Assembly (NCBI RefSeq): GCF_900478135.1
Contig: NZ_LS483470.1
Location: forward strand, 3,775,001 to 3,839,000
Direction of reading: 5' to 3'
DNA length: 64,000 bases
DNA from: Leminorella richardii
GTDB taxonomy: Bacteria; Pseudomonadota; Gammaproteobacteria; Enterobacterales; Enterobacteriaceae
In this document: positions 50,764-60,007 of the stretch, one piece after another
How the letters are laid out: every line of letters begins with the position of its first letter
Position numbering within the stretch: the first letter of the stretch is position 1
Notes under the pieces: model-generated
Seen by the model: only the letters and a program-made list of their open reading frames with translations
Databases searched by the model: none
What the model was told of the DNA's origin: nothing
Program-made: the position numbers and the translations under genes

Positions 50764-51843
50764 CTATTTTATTGACCGCAGCCCAATGCGCTCTCTGGCA
50801 TAGGAGCCGTCCTGAACGCGCTGACACCACACCTGATGGGTTAAATACCACATCACGGTTTTACGAATGCCGGATTCAAACGTCTCCTGGGGCTTCCACC
50901 CCAGCTCACGCTCAATCTTCGCTGCGTCAATCGCATAGCGCATGTCGTGTCCGGGGCGATCGGTAACGTAAGTAATCAGATCTTCGTACTTAGCAACACC
51001 GCTTGGCTTTTGCGGCGCCAGCTCTTCCAGTAGTTGGCAGATAGTCCGCACAACGTCGATATTTTTACGCTCGTTGTGCCCGCCAATATTGTACGTTTCG
51101 CCGATTTCCCCTTCCGTTACCACTTTATACAGCGCTCTGGCGTGGTCTTCGACAAACAGCCAGTCGCGAACCTGAGCGCCGCTGCCGTAAACGGGCAGCG
51201 CTTTACCCTCCAGCGCGTTCAAAATAATCAAGGGGATCAGCTTTTCGGGAAAGTGATAAGGGCCATAGTTATTGGAACAGTTAGTCACAATGGTCGGGAA
51301 ACCGTAGGTCCGAAGCCAGGCGCGCACTAAATGGTCACTAGAGGCCTTTGATGCCGAGTAGGGACTGCTTGGCGCGTAAGGCGTGGTTTCCGTAAACAGG
51401 TCATCCGTGCCGTGCAGATCGCCATATACCTCATCCGTTGAGATATGGTGGAAGCGAAATGCCGCTTTACGATCGCCAGAAAGCTCGTTCCAGTAGGCGC
51501 GAGCCGCTTCCAGAAGCGTATAGGTACCGACAATATTGGTTTCAATAAACGCCGCCGGGCCGTCAATTGAGCGATCTACGTGACTTTCTGCCGCCAGGTG
51601 CATCACCAGATCGGGCCGATGCTCAGCAAACGCTCTGTCAAGCGCCGCACGATCGCAAATATCGATCTGCTCAAAGGCATAGCGTTCGCTGTCAGACACC
51701 TCAATTAAAGAGTCCAAGTTACCAGCGTAAGTCAGCTTATCGACAACAACAACGCTGTCAGGCGTATTTTGAATAACGTGCCTAACGACCGCCGATCCGA
51801 TAAATCCGGCACCGCCGGTAACTAAAATCTTTCTCACCGCCAT
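50764..51843 (-). CDS. rffG: dTDP-glucose 4,6-dehydratase RffG
   Basis: The 359-residue extended-SDR enzyme has NAD motif GGAGFIGS (about residues 10-17), the Thr/Asp-Glu triad region HISTDEVYGDL and YSASKASSDHL with the catalytic Tyr/Lys. It makes dTDP-4-keto-6-deoxyglucose for WecE. Its first codons overlap the wecC stop by 10 bp. Confidence 0.97.
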   Translation of the reverse strand: MAVRKILVTGGAGFIGSAVVRHVIQNTPDSVVVVDKLTYAGNLDSLIEVSDSERYAFEQIDICDRAALDRAFAEHRPDLVMHLAAESHVDRSIDGPAAFIETNIVGTYTLLEAARAYWNELSGDRKAAFRFHHISTDEVYGDLHGTDDLFTETTPYAPSSPYSASKASSDHLVRAWLRTYGFPTIVTNCSNNYGPYHFPEKLIPLIILNALEGKALPVYGSGAQVRDWLFVEDHARALYKVVTEGEIGETYNIGGHNERKNIDVVRTICQLLEELAPQKPSGVAKYEDLITYVTDRPGHDMRYAIDAAKIERELGWKPQETFESGIRKTVMWYLTHQVWCQRVQDGSYARERIGLRSIK

Positions 51844-53096
51844 ACCCCTTTGGTATCAATAATCCAAGACTGCTTAACCTGCTCAGGGGCAATGGCTTTA
51901 AACTGGCGGTGATCCACCAGCATCACGATAACGTCTGCTTCAGCAAGCGCCTTTTCCGTTTCTGTTAATGCCACTTTGTTCGCCAGAATAGCCGGCAGCT
52001 GATGCACATTAGGCTCTACGGCTAGCGTTTTCCCAGCGTGCCAGTCGGCAATCATATGGGTAATTTCCAGCGCAGGGCTTTCGCGCAGGTCATCAATATC
52101 TGGCTTAAATGCCAGGCCAAAACAGGCGATTTTCACCTCGGCAGCGCGCTTTCCGCTCTCAGTCAGACAGTCGGCTACGGCAGCCTTTACCTTCTCCAGC
52201 ACCCAGTACGGCTTACCGTCGTTCACTTCACGGGCGGTGCGAATAATGCGCGCCTCTTGAGGGTTTTGCGCCACAATAAACCACGGGTCAACCGCGATAC
52301 AGTGCCCACCAACGCCTGGGCCCGGCTGGAGAATGTTAACGCGAGGGTGGCGGTTCGCCAGTCTAATCAGTTCCCAAACGTTGATATCCTGATGGTCGCA
52401 AATCAGCGACAGCTCGTTGGCGAAAGCGATATTCACGTCGCGGTAGCTGTTTTCTGTCAGCTTACACATCTCGGCAGTCCGCGCGTTGGTAACAACACAC
52501 TCGCCCTTAAGGAAAATCTTATACAGCGCGCTTGCTCGTTCGGAGCAGCGCGGCGTCATCCCACCGATAACGCGGTCGTTTTGTAAAAGCTCAATCATCA
52601 CACGCCCTGGCAGCACGCGCTCTGGGCAGTAGGCAATGTTGATGTCTGCCGCTTCACCCGCGTTTTGTGGGAAGGTCAGATCGGGGCGGGCATCAGCCAG
52701 CCAGCCAGCCATTTGCTCCGTTGCGCCCACCGGAGAGGTGGATTCAAGGATCACTAGGTCACCCTTTTTCAACACCGACGCAATAGATCTGGCCGCTGAC
52801 TCGACGTACACCATATCCGGCTCGTGGTCGCCTTTGAAAGGGGTTGGAACGGCGATTAAAAACGCGTCCGCAGGCTGAGGCTTGGTGACAGCGCGCAGGA
52901 ACCCACCTTCAACCGCCTCTTTAACGACTTTATCCAGATCGGGTTCAACGATGTGGATCGCTCCACGGTTGATGGTATCAACCGCGTGCTGATTAACGTC
53001 AACGCCAATAACGTTCTTTTTATGTGATGCGAACGCGGACGCCGTTGGCAGGCCAATATAGCCAAGACCAATAACGGAAATTGTGTCAAAACTCAT
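51834..53096 (-). CDS. wecC: UDP-N-acetyl-D-mannosamine dehydrogenase WecC
   Basis: The 420-residue NAD-dependent enzyme oxidises UDP-ManNAc to UDP-ManNAcA. It has the Rossmann motif GLGYIGLPTA, the catalytic Cys in HCIAVDPWF-adjacent GPGVGGHC, and FGLAFKPDIDDLRESPALEI of the UDP-sugar dehydrogenase C-terminal domain. It overlaps wecB by 4 bp. Confidence 0.97.
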   Translation of the reverse strand: MSFDTISVIGLGYIGLPTASAFASHKKNVIGVDVNQHAVDTINRGAIHIVEPDLDKVVKEAVEGGFLRAVTKPQPADAFLIAVPTPFKGDHEPDMVYVESAARSIASVLKKGDLVILESTSPVGATEQMAGWLADARPDLTFPQNAGEAADINIAYCPERVLPGRVMIELLQNDRVIGGMTPRCSERASALYKIFLKGECVVTNARTAEMCKLTENSYRDVNIAFANELSLICDHQDINVWELIRLANRHPRVNILQPGPGVGGHCIAVDPWFIVAQNPQEARIIRTAREVNDGKPYWVLEKVKAAVADCLTESGKRAAEVKIACFGLAFKPDIDDLRESPALEITHMIADWHAGKTLAVEPNVHQLPAILANKVALTETEKALAEADVIVMLVDHRQFKAIAPEQVKQSWIIDTKGVWR

Positions 53097-54223
53097 AGCT
53101 TCACCTGATTGTTTTTCAAAGCATCGAGAATACGCTGGCAGGCTTTCCCGTCACCGTATGGGTTATGCGCGCGGCTCATGATGTGATACTCGTTTTCATC
53201 TTTCAGCAGCCTGCTCACTTCTTCTAAAATTAAAGCAATATTCGTACCAACTAGTCGCACCGTTCCGGCAGAAACCGCTTCAGGGCGCTCGGTAGTGTTG
53301 CGCATCACCAAGACCGGTTTACCTAAAGAGGGAGCCTCTTCTTGAATACCGCCGGAGTCAGTCAATATCAGATAGGCGTGATCCATCAAATAGACAAAAG
53401 GCAGGTAGTCCTGCGGCTCAATTAGGGTCACGTTGTCGATATGGCTTAAAATGCGCTTTACCGGTTCACGCACGTTAGGATTCAGGTGTACTGGGTATAC
53501 CACTTGAACGTCCGGATGACTGCGGGCAATTTCCGCCAGCGCGCTGCAAATACGCTCGAAACCGTCGCCAAAACTTTCCCGACGGTGGCCTGTTACTAGG
53601 ATAATTTTCTTATTTTGATGCAGGAACGGATAGCGACGCTCCATTTCTTCACGAAGCGTTGTGTCGCTGTGAATGCGGTCGCGCACCCAAAATAGGGCGT
53701 CAATAACCGTATTACCAGTAACAAAAATTCGACTATCGGGAATCGCCTCTCTCAGCAGGTTTTGTTTAGAGGTTTCGGTCGGTGAAAAGTGATACATGGC
53801 CAAATGGCCCGTCAGCTTGCGGTTGCCCTCTTCAGGCCACGGAGAATAGAGATCGCCAGTACGCAGCCCCGCCTCTACGTGCCCGACGGGGATCCGCTGA
53901 TAGAACGCTGCCAGGCTGGTCGCCAACGTTGTTGTCGTATCACCGTGCACCAGCACTACATCTGGCTTGAACGACTCAAGAACCGGCTTCAGCCCTTCCA
54001 GAATTCGGCAGGTAATTTCCGTCAGCCCCTGTCCCGGACGCATAATATCTAAGTCATAGTCAGGCTTGATATCAAACAGCTTTAATACCTGATCCAGCAT
54101 TTCACGATGCTGTGCCGTTACACATACTTTAGATTCAAAGTCCTTGTCGTTAGCCAGCGCGTGAACTAACGGCGCCATTTTTATTGCCTCAGGACGAGTA
54201 CCAAAAACGGTTAACACTTTCAC
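53093..54223 (-). CDS. wecB: UDP-N-acetylglucosamine 2-epimerase WecB
   Basis: The 376-residue non-hydrolysing epimerase makes UDP-ManNAc. It shows VFGTRPEAIKMAPLV, VHGDTTTTLA, HVEAGLRTGD, VTGHRRESFGDGF and TDSGGIQEEAPSLGKPVLVMR. It precedes wecC with a 4-bp overlap and follows wzzE after a gap with a strong hairpin. Confidence 0.97.
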   Translation of the reverse strand: MKVLTVFGTRPEAIKMAPLVHALANDKDFESKVCVTAQHREMLDQVLKLFDIKPDYDLDIMRPGQGLTEITCRILEGLKPVLESFKPDVVLVHGDTTTTLATSLAAFYQRIPVGHVEAGLRTGDLYSPWPEEGNRKLTGHLAMYHFSPTETSKQNLLREAIPDSRIFVTGNTVIDALFWVRDRIHSDTTLREEMERRYPFLHQNKKIILVTGHRRESFGDGFERICSALAEIARSHPDVQVVYPVHLNPNVREPVKRILSHIDNVTLIEPQDYLPFVYLMDHAYLILTDSGGIQEEAPSLGKPVLVMRNTTERPEAVSAGTVRLVGTNIALILEEVSRLLKDENEYHIMSRAHNPYGDGKACQRILDALKNNQVKL

Positions 54224-54270
54224 GGGGTTTCTCTTTTCAGTTTTTCGTTGTGTAGACTAACATCCATAAA

Positions 54271-54286
54271 GGCGCCCGAAGGCGCC
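54271..54286 (-). repeat. UUCG-tetraloop hairpin between wzzE and wecB
   Basis: On the minus strand GGCGCC-TTCG-GGCGCC is a perfect 6-bp GC stem closed by a C(UUCG)G tetraloop, followed only by TTTA. It may act as a partial terminator or an RNase processing barrier setting different levels for wecA-wzzE and wecB onward. Confidence 0.6.
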
Positions 54287-54312
54287 CAATCATTATTATT
54301 CTCTGTTCTCTT

Positions 54313-55347
54313 CTAGGCTCTACGCCTACGCGTCAAGGCCACACCGGCGCCAATCAGGCCGCCAATGCCTCCCCACATAATCAGCAGGAACAGGCGACGC
54401 GGCTTGTCACGCGCGATGGGATCTTCTGGCGTACGCAAATAGCGATAGGTCCTGAAGTCTGAATCCAGCTTAACGCCTTCCTCTAAAGAAGAAAGGATCG
54501 CGCGGTTGTGATCGTAGTCAGCGTCAAAGCCAGGGCCAGTGGCCTGTAAAGCCTCATACTGGGCTTCCAGTGCCGGTTTACCCAGCATAAACAGTTCAGA
54601 ACTCGGTAGCTGCCCTGCGGGAACGTCTGTGCGCGCACGCTCAATACCCTGCTTCTCAGCAACCTCTAATGCATGCTTAACGCGCTTTAGCTCTCGCTGA
54701 TAAACGGCATTGGAGATGTCTTCCTGACGCTTGACCAGATAAAACAGCGTTGTTTTGCGCGCAGACCAGGTACCAGAAAGCTCATCGTTAAGGGCTGCGA
54801 TAGCGCGCCGGTTAGCGAAGTTGACGTATTGGCGCAGCAGCTGATTGGCATCGCTAGGCGTTTCCGCCGTAAGCTTAACGCTGTCGTTAACGCCTTTTTT
54901 ATCGTCTTTTGGAGCAAATGAAATATTGTTGATAAGCTCATCAAGCAAGACGGCATCGGCTCTGGCATTCCCTTCCTTACGCTGTGCGTAGTAGTCCGAG
55001 CTCAGCCAAAAATCCCTGCGGGTGTCATAGGAAGAGAGCTGCATAACGAATTCATCATACACATCCGAAGCAATGGGCGTTTCACTGGTCTGTGAATTAG
55101 CGCTGCTGTCACGCACTAAACCGCGAAGGAACTGCTCTTGAGTATAGTACCCCCCCAGCATACTGACAGTCGGCCTGTCAGTAATCGCCGTCGCGCTCCA
55201 CTCTTGTTTGACAACGTAAGAGTAAACCAGTGCAAACAGCGCAAATACAACGGCAATGCCGACTATCCACACTTTTCCATACCATAATGAATAGCACAGG
55301 CTGCGGATATCTAATTCATTATCAATGGACTGAATCTCAGGTTTCAT
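54313..55347 (-). CDS. wzzE: ECA chain-length regulator WzzE
   Basis: The 344-residue polysaccharide co-polymerase has membrane helices near residues 30-50 and 315-335 with a large coiled periplasmic domain between them. The Pro-rich second helix region ends with the GxxGxxG-like WGGIGGLIGAGVAL. It fixes ECA chain length with WzyE and assembles cyclic ECA. Located between wecA and wecB as usual. Confidence 0.95.
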   Translation of the reverse strand: MKPEIQSIDNELDIRSLCYSLWYGKVWIVGIAVVFALFALVYSYVVKQEWSATAITDRPTVSMLGGYYTQEQFLRGLVRDSSANSQTSETPIASDVYDEFVMQLSSYDTRRDFWLSSDYYAQRKEGNARADAVLLDELINNISFAPKDDKKGVNDSVKLTAETPSDANQLLRQYVNFANRRAIAALNDELSGTWSARKTTLFYLVKRQEDISNAVYQRELKRVKHALEVAEKQGIERARTDVPAGQLPSSELFMLGKPALEAQYEALQATGPGFDADYDHNRAILSSLEEGVKLDSDFRTYRYLRTPEDPIARDKPRRLFLLIMWGGIGGLIGAGVALTRRRRA

Positions 55348-55367
55348 GTTGATGATAAAGCCTCTGT

Positions 55368-56465
55368 TTAAGAAATATGTTGCTCTTTACTGGCTCTGCG
55401 CATCCGCCGCCTAACGCGTTTAATAAGACGTGCTACCCGCCAGGCGCGCTTGATGCAAAACCCGTACACAAGAAAAACAAGCAAGAATAGTGCCATCATT
55501 ATCCATTCAGGGACGAATGCAAGATGTTCACCAATTACGCCAATCGCCGCCAAAATCGCAGCCGAAAGCGTGATCAAAACAAAGGCTTGGGGAGAGGTAA
55601 ACCCAGCGCGCATAATCAGATGGTGAATGTGCTGGCGATCGGCTGAGAAGGGGCTCATACCCTTACGCAGGCGGCGATACATAATGGCTATCATATCAAC
55701 CAGAGGGATAGCGATAACCCAAAGGGCGGTAACCGGATTCATTGGGTGACCGGTTCCCTGTGTGCTCTGCAGTAAAATCCAGATCACGGTAAAACCAATC
55801 AGCGTACTGCCCGCATCGCCCATAAACACCTTGTAGCGCTTACCAAAAGCGCCGAGGTTTAGCAGCAGATAGGGAATGATGGAGGCAATAATGGCAAAGC
55901 ACCAGTAGCCCAACAGCGACTGACCGTCCATAACCAGCAGTATGCCCAGCGCGCCAAAGGTCACACAGGCAAGCCCGCCCAGCAGGCCGTCGATGCCGTC
56001 AACCATATTGAAGGCGTTGATGGAAGCCCAAACGGCAAACAGCGTGACGACGTAGCCAAAGGGGCCAAGCACCAGCTCAAACGGCCCAAGAATATATCCC
56101 AGACTGTGAAGATAGAGACCGGCAAAGTACATCATGGAAACAGCAACCAGCGCCTGTACAGAGGCTCTGAACTTCACGCTGATATCAAACCGGTCATCAA
56201 TAGCGCCCACAACGACCAAAATACCGGCGCAGGTAAGATAAATGCCGGGCTGTTCTATCTCTTTCCAATTAATGAAAAGATATAAACAAATCCCGGCATA
56301 AACGGAAATTCCTCCAACAAGAGGAATAACCCCTTGATGGCGTTTTCTATAATTAGGCTTATCAACCAACCCTATCTTTTTTGCCACCTTGCGAGCGACA
56401 AATAGGAAAGCCAGAGAAAACAAAAAAACGATAATAATATCGCTACTCACAGTGAGTGCATTCAC
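55368..56465 (-). CDS. wecA: Undecaprenyl-phosphate GlcNAc-1-phosphate transferase WecA
   Basis: The 365-residue polytopic enzyme (about 11 helices) starts ECA and often O-antigen by making undecaprenyl-PP-GlcNAc. It has the Asp-rich loops GAIDDRFDIS and NMVDGIDGLLGG, the FMGDAGST block and DRQHIHHLIMR on the cytoplasmic side. First gene of the ECA operon, downstream of rho. Confidence 0.97.
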   Translation of the reverse strand: MNALTVSSDIIIVFLFSLAFLFVARKVAKKIGLVDKPNYRKRHQGVIPLVGGISVYAGICLYLFINWKEIEQPGIYLTCAGILVVVGAIDDRFDISVKFRASVQALVAVSMMYFAGLYLHSLGYILGPFELVLGPFGYVVTLFAVWASINAFNMVDGIDGLLGGLACVTFGALGILLVMDGQSLLGYWCFAIIASIIPYLLLNLGAFGKRYKVFMGDAGSTLIGFTVIWILLQSTQGTGHPMNPVTALWVIAIPLVDMIAIMYRRLRKGMSPFSADRQHIHHLIMRAGFTSPQAFVLITLSAAILAAIGVIGEHLAFVPEWIMMALFLLVFLVYGFCIKRAWRVARLIKRVRRRMRRASKEQHIS

Positions 56466-56491
56466 GATTAACGGCTCTCAATAAAACGGAT

Positions 56492-56518
56492 GAGTATCAG
56501 GATATTATCCTAATACTC
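56492..56518 (-). terminator. Hairpin between rho and wecA (attenuator-like)
   Basis: Arms GAGTATCAGGAT (56492-56503) and ATCCTAATACTC (56507-56518) pair over 12 positions with one G-T. On the minus strand the hairpin is followed by CCGTTTTATT, a moderate T-tract, so it may end part of the rho transcript ahead of the ECA operon. Confidence 0.65.
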
Positions 56519-56536
56519 ACCTCGGTTTAACTTCAA

Positions 56537-57796
56537 CTATGAACGCTTCATCATATCGAAGAATTCATCGTTTGTTTTCGTCATCGCTAACTTGTTAATC
56601 AAGAACTCCATCGCGTCAATTTCACCCATAGGATGAATAATGCGACGCAGGATCCACATTTTTTGTAGCTCTTCTGAGGTCGTCAGCAGCTCTTCTTTAC
56701 GGGTACCGGAGCGGTTGTAATCAATCGCCGGGAACACGCGCTTCTCGGCGATCTTCCGAGACAGATGGAGTTCCATGTTGCCGGTGCCTTTAAACTCTTC
56801 ATAGATGACTTCATCCATTTTAGAGCCGGTATCAACCAGAGCAGTAGCAATAATGGTCAGGCTGCCGCCCTCTTCCACGTTGCGCGCAGCGCCAAAGAAG
56901 CGCTTAGGACGATGCAGGGCGTTGGCGTCAACCCCCCCGGTCAGCACTTTGCCCGATGCAGGCACGACGGTGTTGTAGGCACGAGCCAGACGAGTGATAG
57001 AGTCAAGCAGGATAATAACGTCTTTCTTGTGCTCAACCAGACGCTTGGCCTTTTCGATCACCATTTCAGCAACCTGAACGTGACGAGAAGCCGGTTCGTC
57101 GAAGGTTGATGCAACCACTTCGCCCTTCACCAGACGCTGCATTTCAGTCACTTCTTCAGGACGCTCGTCAATCAGCAGCACCATCAGCACGCAATCAGGG
57201 TGGTTATAGGCAATGCTCTGGGCAATGTTTTGCAGCAGCATGGTTTTACCGGCTTTCGGTGGCGCAACGATCAGGCCACGCTGACCGCGGCCGATAGGCG
57301 AAGCCAAATCAAGCACGCGAGCGGTAAGATCTTCCGTCGAACCGTTGCCACGCTCCATACGCAAACGAGAGTTAGCATGCAGAGGAGTCAGGTTTTCAAA
57401 CAGGATCTTGTTACGGGAGTTTTCCGGCTTGTCGTAGTTGACTTCATTGACTTTCAGCAGGGCAAAATAGCGCTCGCCTTCTTTTGGCGGCCGAATTTTG
57501 CCAGAAATGGTGTCACCCGTACGGAGGTTAAAGCGGCGAATCTGACTGGGGGAAACGTAAATATCATCGGGACCGGCAAGGTAGGAGCTGTCTGCGGAAC
57601 GCAGGAAGCCAAATCCATCCTGCAGTATTTCCAGCACTCCGTCGCCAAAAATATCTTCACCGCTTTTTGCATGCTGTTTAAGGATAGCGAAGATAATGTC
57701 TTGCTTACGCATCCGGGCCTGATTTTCCAGACCCATATTTTCGCCGAGAGTAACTAACTCAGAGACCGGCGTATTTTTTAATTCGGTAAGATTCAT
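56537..57796 (-). CDS. rho: Transcription termination factor Rho
   Basis: The 419-residue hexameric RNA helicase has an N-terminal helix bundle and OB-fold RNA-binding domain (DGFGFLRSADSSYLAGPDDIYVS). The RecA-like domain follows, with Walker A IVAPPKAGKT, Walker B VIILLDSITRLARAYN and the Q-loop region. Length and sequence are essentially those of E. coli Rho. It lies downstream of trxA with a 440-bp leader region. Confidence 0.99.
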   Translation of the reverse strand: MNLTELKNTPVSELVTLGENMGLENQARMRKQDIIFAILKQHAKSGEDIFGDGVLEILQDGFGFLRSADSSYLAGPDDIYVSPSQIRRFNLRTGDTISGKIRPPKEGERYFALLKVNEVNYDKPENSRNKILFENLTPLHANSRLRMERGNGSTEDLTARVLDLASPIGRGQRGLIVAPPKAGKTMLLQNIAQSIAYNHPDCVLMVLLIDERPEEVTEMQRLVKGEVVASTFDEPASRHVQVAEMVIEKAKRLVEHKKDVIILLDSITRLARAYNTVVPASGKVLTGGVDANALHRPKRFFGAARNVEEGGSLTIIATALVDTGSKMDEVIYEEFKGTGNMELHLSRKIAEKRVFPAIDYNRSGTRKEELLTTSEELQKMWILRRIIHPMGEIDAMEFLINKLAMTKTNDEFFDMMKRS

Positions 57797-57809
57797 AGTG
57801 GTGGGTTCT

Positions 57810-57914
57810 TTAACTCGGGGTCTGTCTCGAAATGTCTTGATGAATAGATGGCTGAGCTCGCCACGCCTGTAAATTAGAATATCCAGTCACGCCGCACGTC
57901 AATGCGGAAGGCAT
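57810..57914 (-). CDS. Candidate rho leader peptide
   Basis: A 34-codon frame starts with ATG at 57914 and ends with TAA 13 bp before the rho start codon. E. coli has a 33-residue leader peptide gene, rhoL, at the same place, but the sequences are not clearly alike and no strong ribosome site is visible. It is listed for its position and size only. The rest of the leader, up to trxA (57915-58240), shows no gene; rho is autoregulated at its leader in E. coli. Confidence 0.35.
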   Translation of the reverse strand: MPSALTCGVTGYSNLQAWRAQPSIHQDISRQTPS

Positions 57915-58240
57915 AACAGTGTCTGATAAATTTTTAGGATAAATCAGAAAGCCGTGCCCGAATATACATTCTAAACCTGTTTCAAAATCATAGCGCTACT
58001 TGAGTGCACTTAAGGGTACTGAAGGACATATAGGCTATGGATTTAAAATTGGATACGTCTGTAGATAAGATTTCATGAAGCGTAAATAAAGGTAGCATGC
58101 TTTATTCGCGTAGTCTACGGATCGATAAAGAAAATGCAATAATAACGCATGAAAACGCGTCAGCACGATGCTCATTTTAGTCAGTCAAAAGCCAAACCTG
58201 ACGACTCAGAGCCCGTGCCGATCGCTTGTCGCTCAGAATA

Positions 58241-58567
58241 TTAGAGGCTATTGTCCAAAAACTCTTTTAACTGAGACTTAGACAGCGCACCAACTTTGGT
58301 TGCCGCCACGGCGCCGTCTTTAAACAACAGCAGAGTAGGGATACCGCGAATGCCATACTGCGGTGCAGTTGCAGGGTTTTCATCGATATTCAGCTTGGCG
58401 ACCGTCAGTCGGCCTTCATATTCAGACGCAACGTCATCCAGAATGGGAGCGATCATTTTGCACGGGCCGCACCATTCTGCCCAAAAGTCCACTAGGACGG
58501 GCCCTTCGGCTTTCAACACGTCACTTTCAAAGCTGCTATCGGTTAAGTGAATAATTTTTTCGCTCAT
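58241..58567 (-). CDS. trxA: Thioredoxin 1 TrxA
   Basis: The 108-residue thioredoxin has the active site WCGPC in DFWAEWCGPCKMIAP (Cys33/Cys36 region), the cis-Pro in GIRGIPTLLLF and the usual length. It reduces disulfides in cytosolic proteins, including ribonucleotide reductase. Divergent from rhlB, upstream of rho. Confidence 0.98.
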   Translation of the reverse strand: MSEKIIHLTDSSFESDVLKAEGPVLVDFWAEWCGPCKMIAPILDDVASEYEGRLTVAKLNIDENPATAPQYGIRGIPTLLLFKDGAVAATKVGALSKSQLKEFLDNSL

Positions 58568-58655
58568 GTTTGACTCCGCGGGATTAGATGTGATTCATTG
58601 GTGTTTTATTGACCAAAGAAACGTTGAATAAATGTTGACTTTATTTCAACGGATA

Positions 58656-58687
58656 CGCATTCGTAAAGCAATACTTTCGTGAATGCG
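58656..58687. repeat. Inverted repeat upstream of rhlB
   Basis: CGCATTC (58656-58662) and GAATGCG (58681-58687) enclose a further AAAG/CTTT pairing. The repeat lies between trxA and rhlB, 25 bp before the rhlB start, and could be a regulator site or 5' UTR hairpin. Confidence 0.45.
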
Positions 58688-58712
58688 AGGTTAACTGCTA
58701 TTCTACACCACT

Positions 58713-59996
58713 ATGAGCAAAACACACTTGACGGAACAGAAGTTCGCCGACTTCGCACTACACCCCTCGGTCATCAAAGCCCTTGAAAGTAAGGGTTTTC
58801 ATTACTGTACGCCAATACAGGCATTGGCGTTGCCTTATACCGTAGAGGGGAAGGACGTTGCAGGACAGGCGCAAACGGGTACCGGAAAAACGCTGGCTTT
58901 TCTGGCATCTACCTTTAACTATTTATTAACGCACGCGTCCGACGAGCAGCGCAAAACGAATCAGCCGCGAGCGCTGATTATGGCGCCGACGCGTGAGCTG
59001 GCCGTTCAGATCAGCAACGACGCCCAGCCTCTGGCAGATGAAACCGGCTTTAAAACCGGCCTAGCCTATGGCGGAGACGGTTATGACAAGCAGCTTAAAG
59101 TGCTGCAGTCTGGCGTAGACATTCTTATCGGTACAACGGGTCGTCTTATTGACTACGTCAAACAGGGCCATGTCGATCTTAGCGCCATTCAGGTTGTCGT
59201 TCTGGACGAAGCCGACCGCATGTTTGACCTGGGCTTTATTAAGGATATCCGCTGGATCTTCCGACGTATGCCTGCTGCGGAACAGCGCCTGAATATGCTG
59301 TTCTCGGCAACGCTCTCCTTTAAAGTCAGAGAGCTGGCGTTCGAGCACATGAATAGCCCTCAGTATATTGAAGTTGAACCAGAGCAAAAAACCGGCCACC
59401 GCATTAAAGAAGAGCTTTTCTACCCCTCAAACGAGGACAAAATGCGCCTTCTGCAAACGCTGTTGGAAGAAGAATGGCCCGACCGCGCTATCGTTTTCGC
59501 CAATACCAAGCACGTTTGTGAAGAGATCTGGGGCCACTTGGCGGCAGATGGTCATCGAGTCGGCCTGCTGACTGGCGATGTGGCACAGAAAAAGCGCCTG
59601 CAAATTCTGGATGAGTTCACCAAGGGCAATCTGGATATTCTGGTCGCCACCGACGTTGCCGCTCGCGGTCTTCATATTCCTGAAGTCACACACGTATTCA
59701 ACTACGACCTGCCAGACGACTGTGAAGACTATGTTCATCGCATCGGCCGTACCGGTCGCGCTGGCGCCAGCGGCAACTCGATTAGCCTGGCCTGCGAGCA
59801 GTACGCGCTGAACCTACCTGCTATCGAGCAGTACATCGGTCACGCCATTCCGGTAAGCCGCTATAACCCAGACGCGCTAATGACAGACCTGCCTGCGCCG
59901 AAACGACTGCCGCGCACGCGAGCTGTAGGTAGTCAACGACGCAGCAGCGGGCCCCGTAGAAGCGGAGCTCCTCGCGGTCGCAAGCGTTCAGGATAG
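58713..59996 (+). CDS. rhlB: DEAD-box RNA helicase RhlB
   Basis: The 427-residue helicase is a degradosome component that unwinds RNA for RNase E and PNPase. It has the Q motif, AQTGTGKT (Walker A), PTRELAVQI, VLDEADRMFDLGF (DEAD box), FSATLS and HRIGRTGRAG. The basic C-terminal tail (RSSGPRRSGAPRGRKRSG) is typical. gppA follows after 11 bases. Confidence 0.98.
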   Translation: MSKTHLTEQKFADFALHPSVIKALESKGFHYCTPIQALALPYTVEGKDVAGQAQTGTGKTLAFLASTFNYLLTHASDEQRKTNQPRALIMAPTRELAVQISNDAQPLADETGFKTGLAYGGDGYDKQLKVLQSGVDILIGTTGRLIDYVKQGHVDLSAIQVVVLDEADRMFDLGFIKDIRWIFRRMPAAEQRLNMLFSATLSFKVRELAFEHMNSPQYIEVEPEQKTGHRIKEELFYPSNEDKMRLLQTLLEEEWPDRAIVFANTKHVCEEIWGHLAADGHRVGLLTGDVAQKKRLQILDEFTKGNLDILVATDVAARGLHIPEVTHVFNYDLPDDCEDYVHRIGRTGRAGASGNSISLACEQYALNLPAIEQYIGHAIPVSRYNPDALMTDLPAPKRLPRTRAVGSQRRSSGPRRSGAPRGRKRSG

Positions 59997-60007
59997 CGCG
60001 ACAAGGT

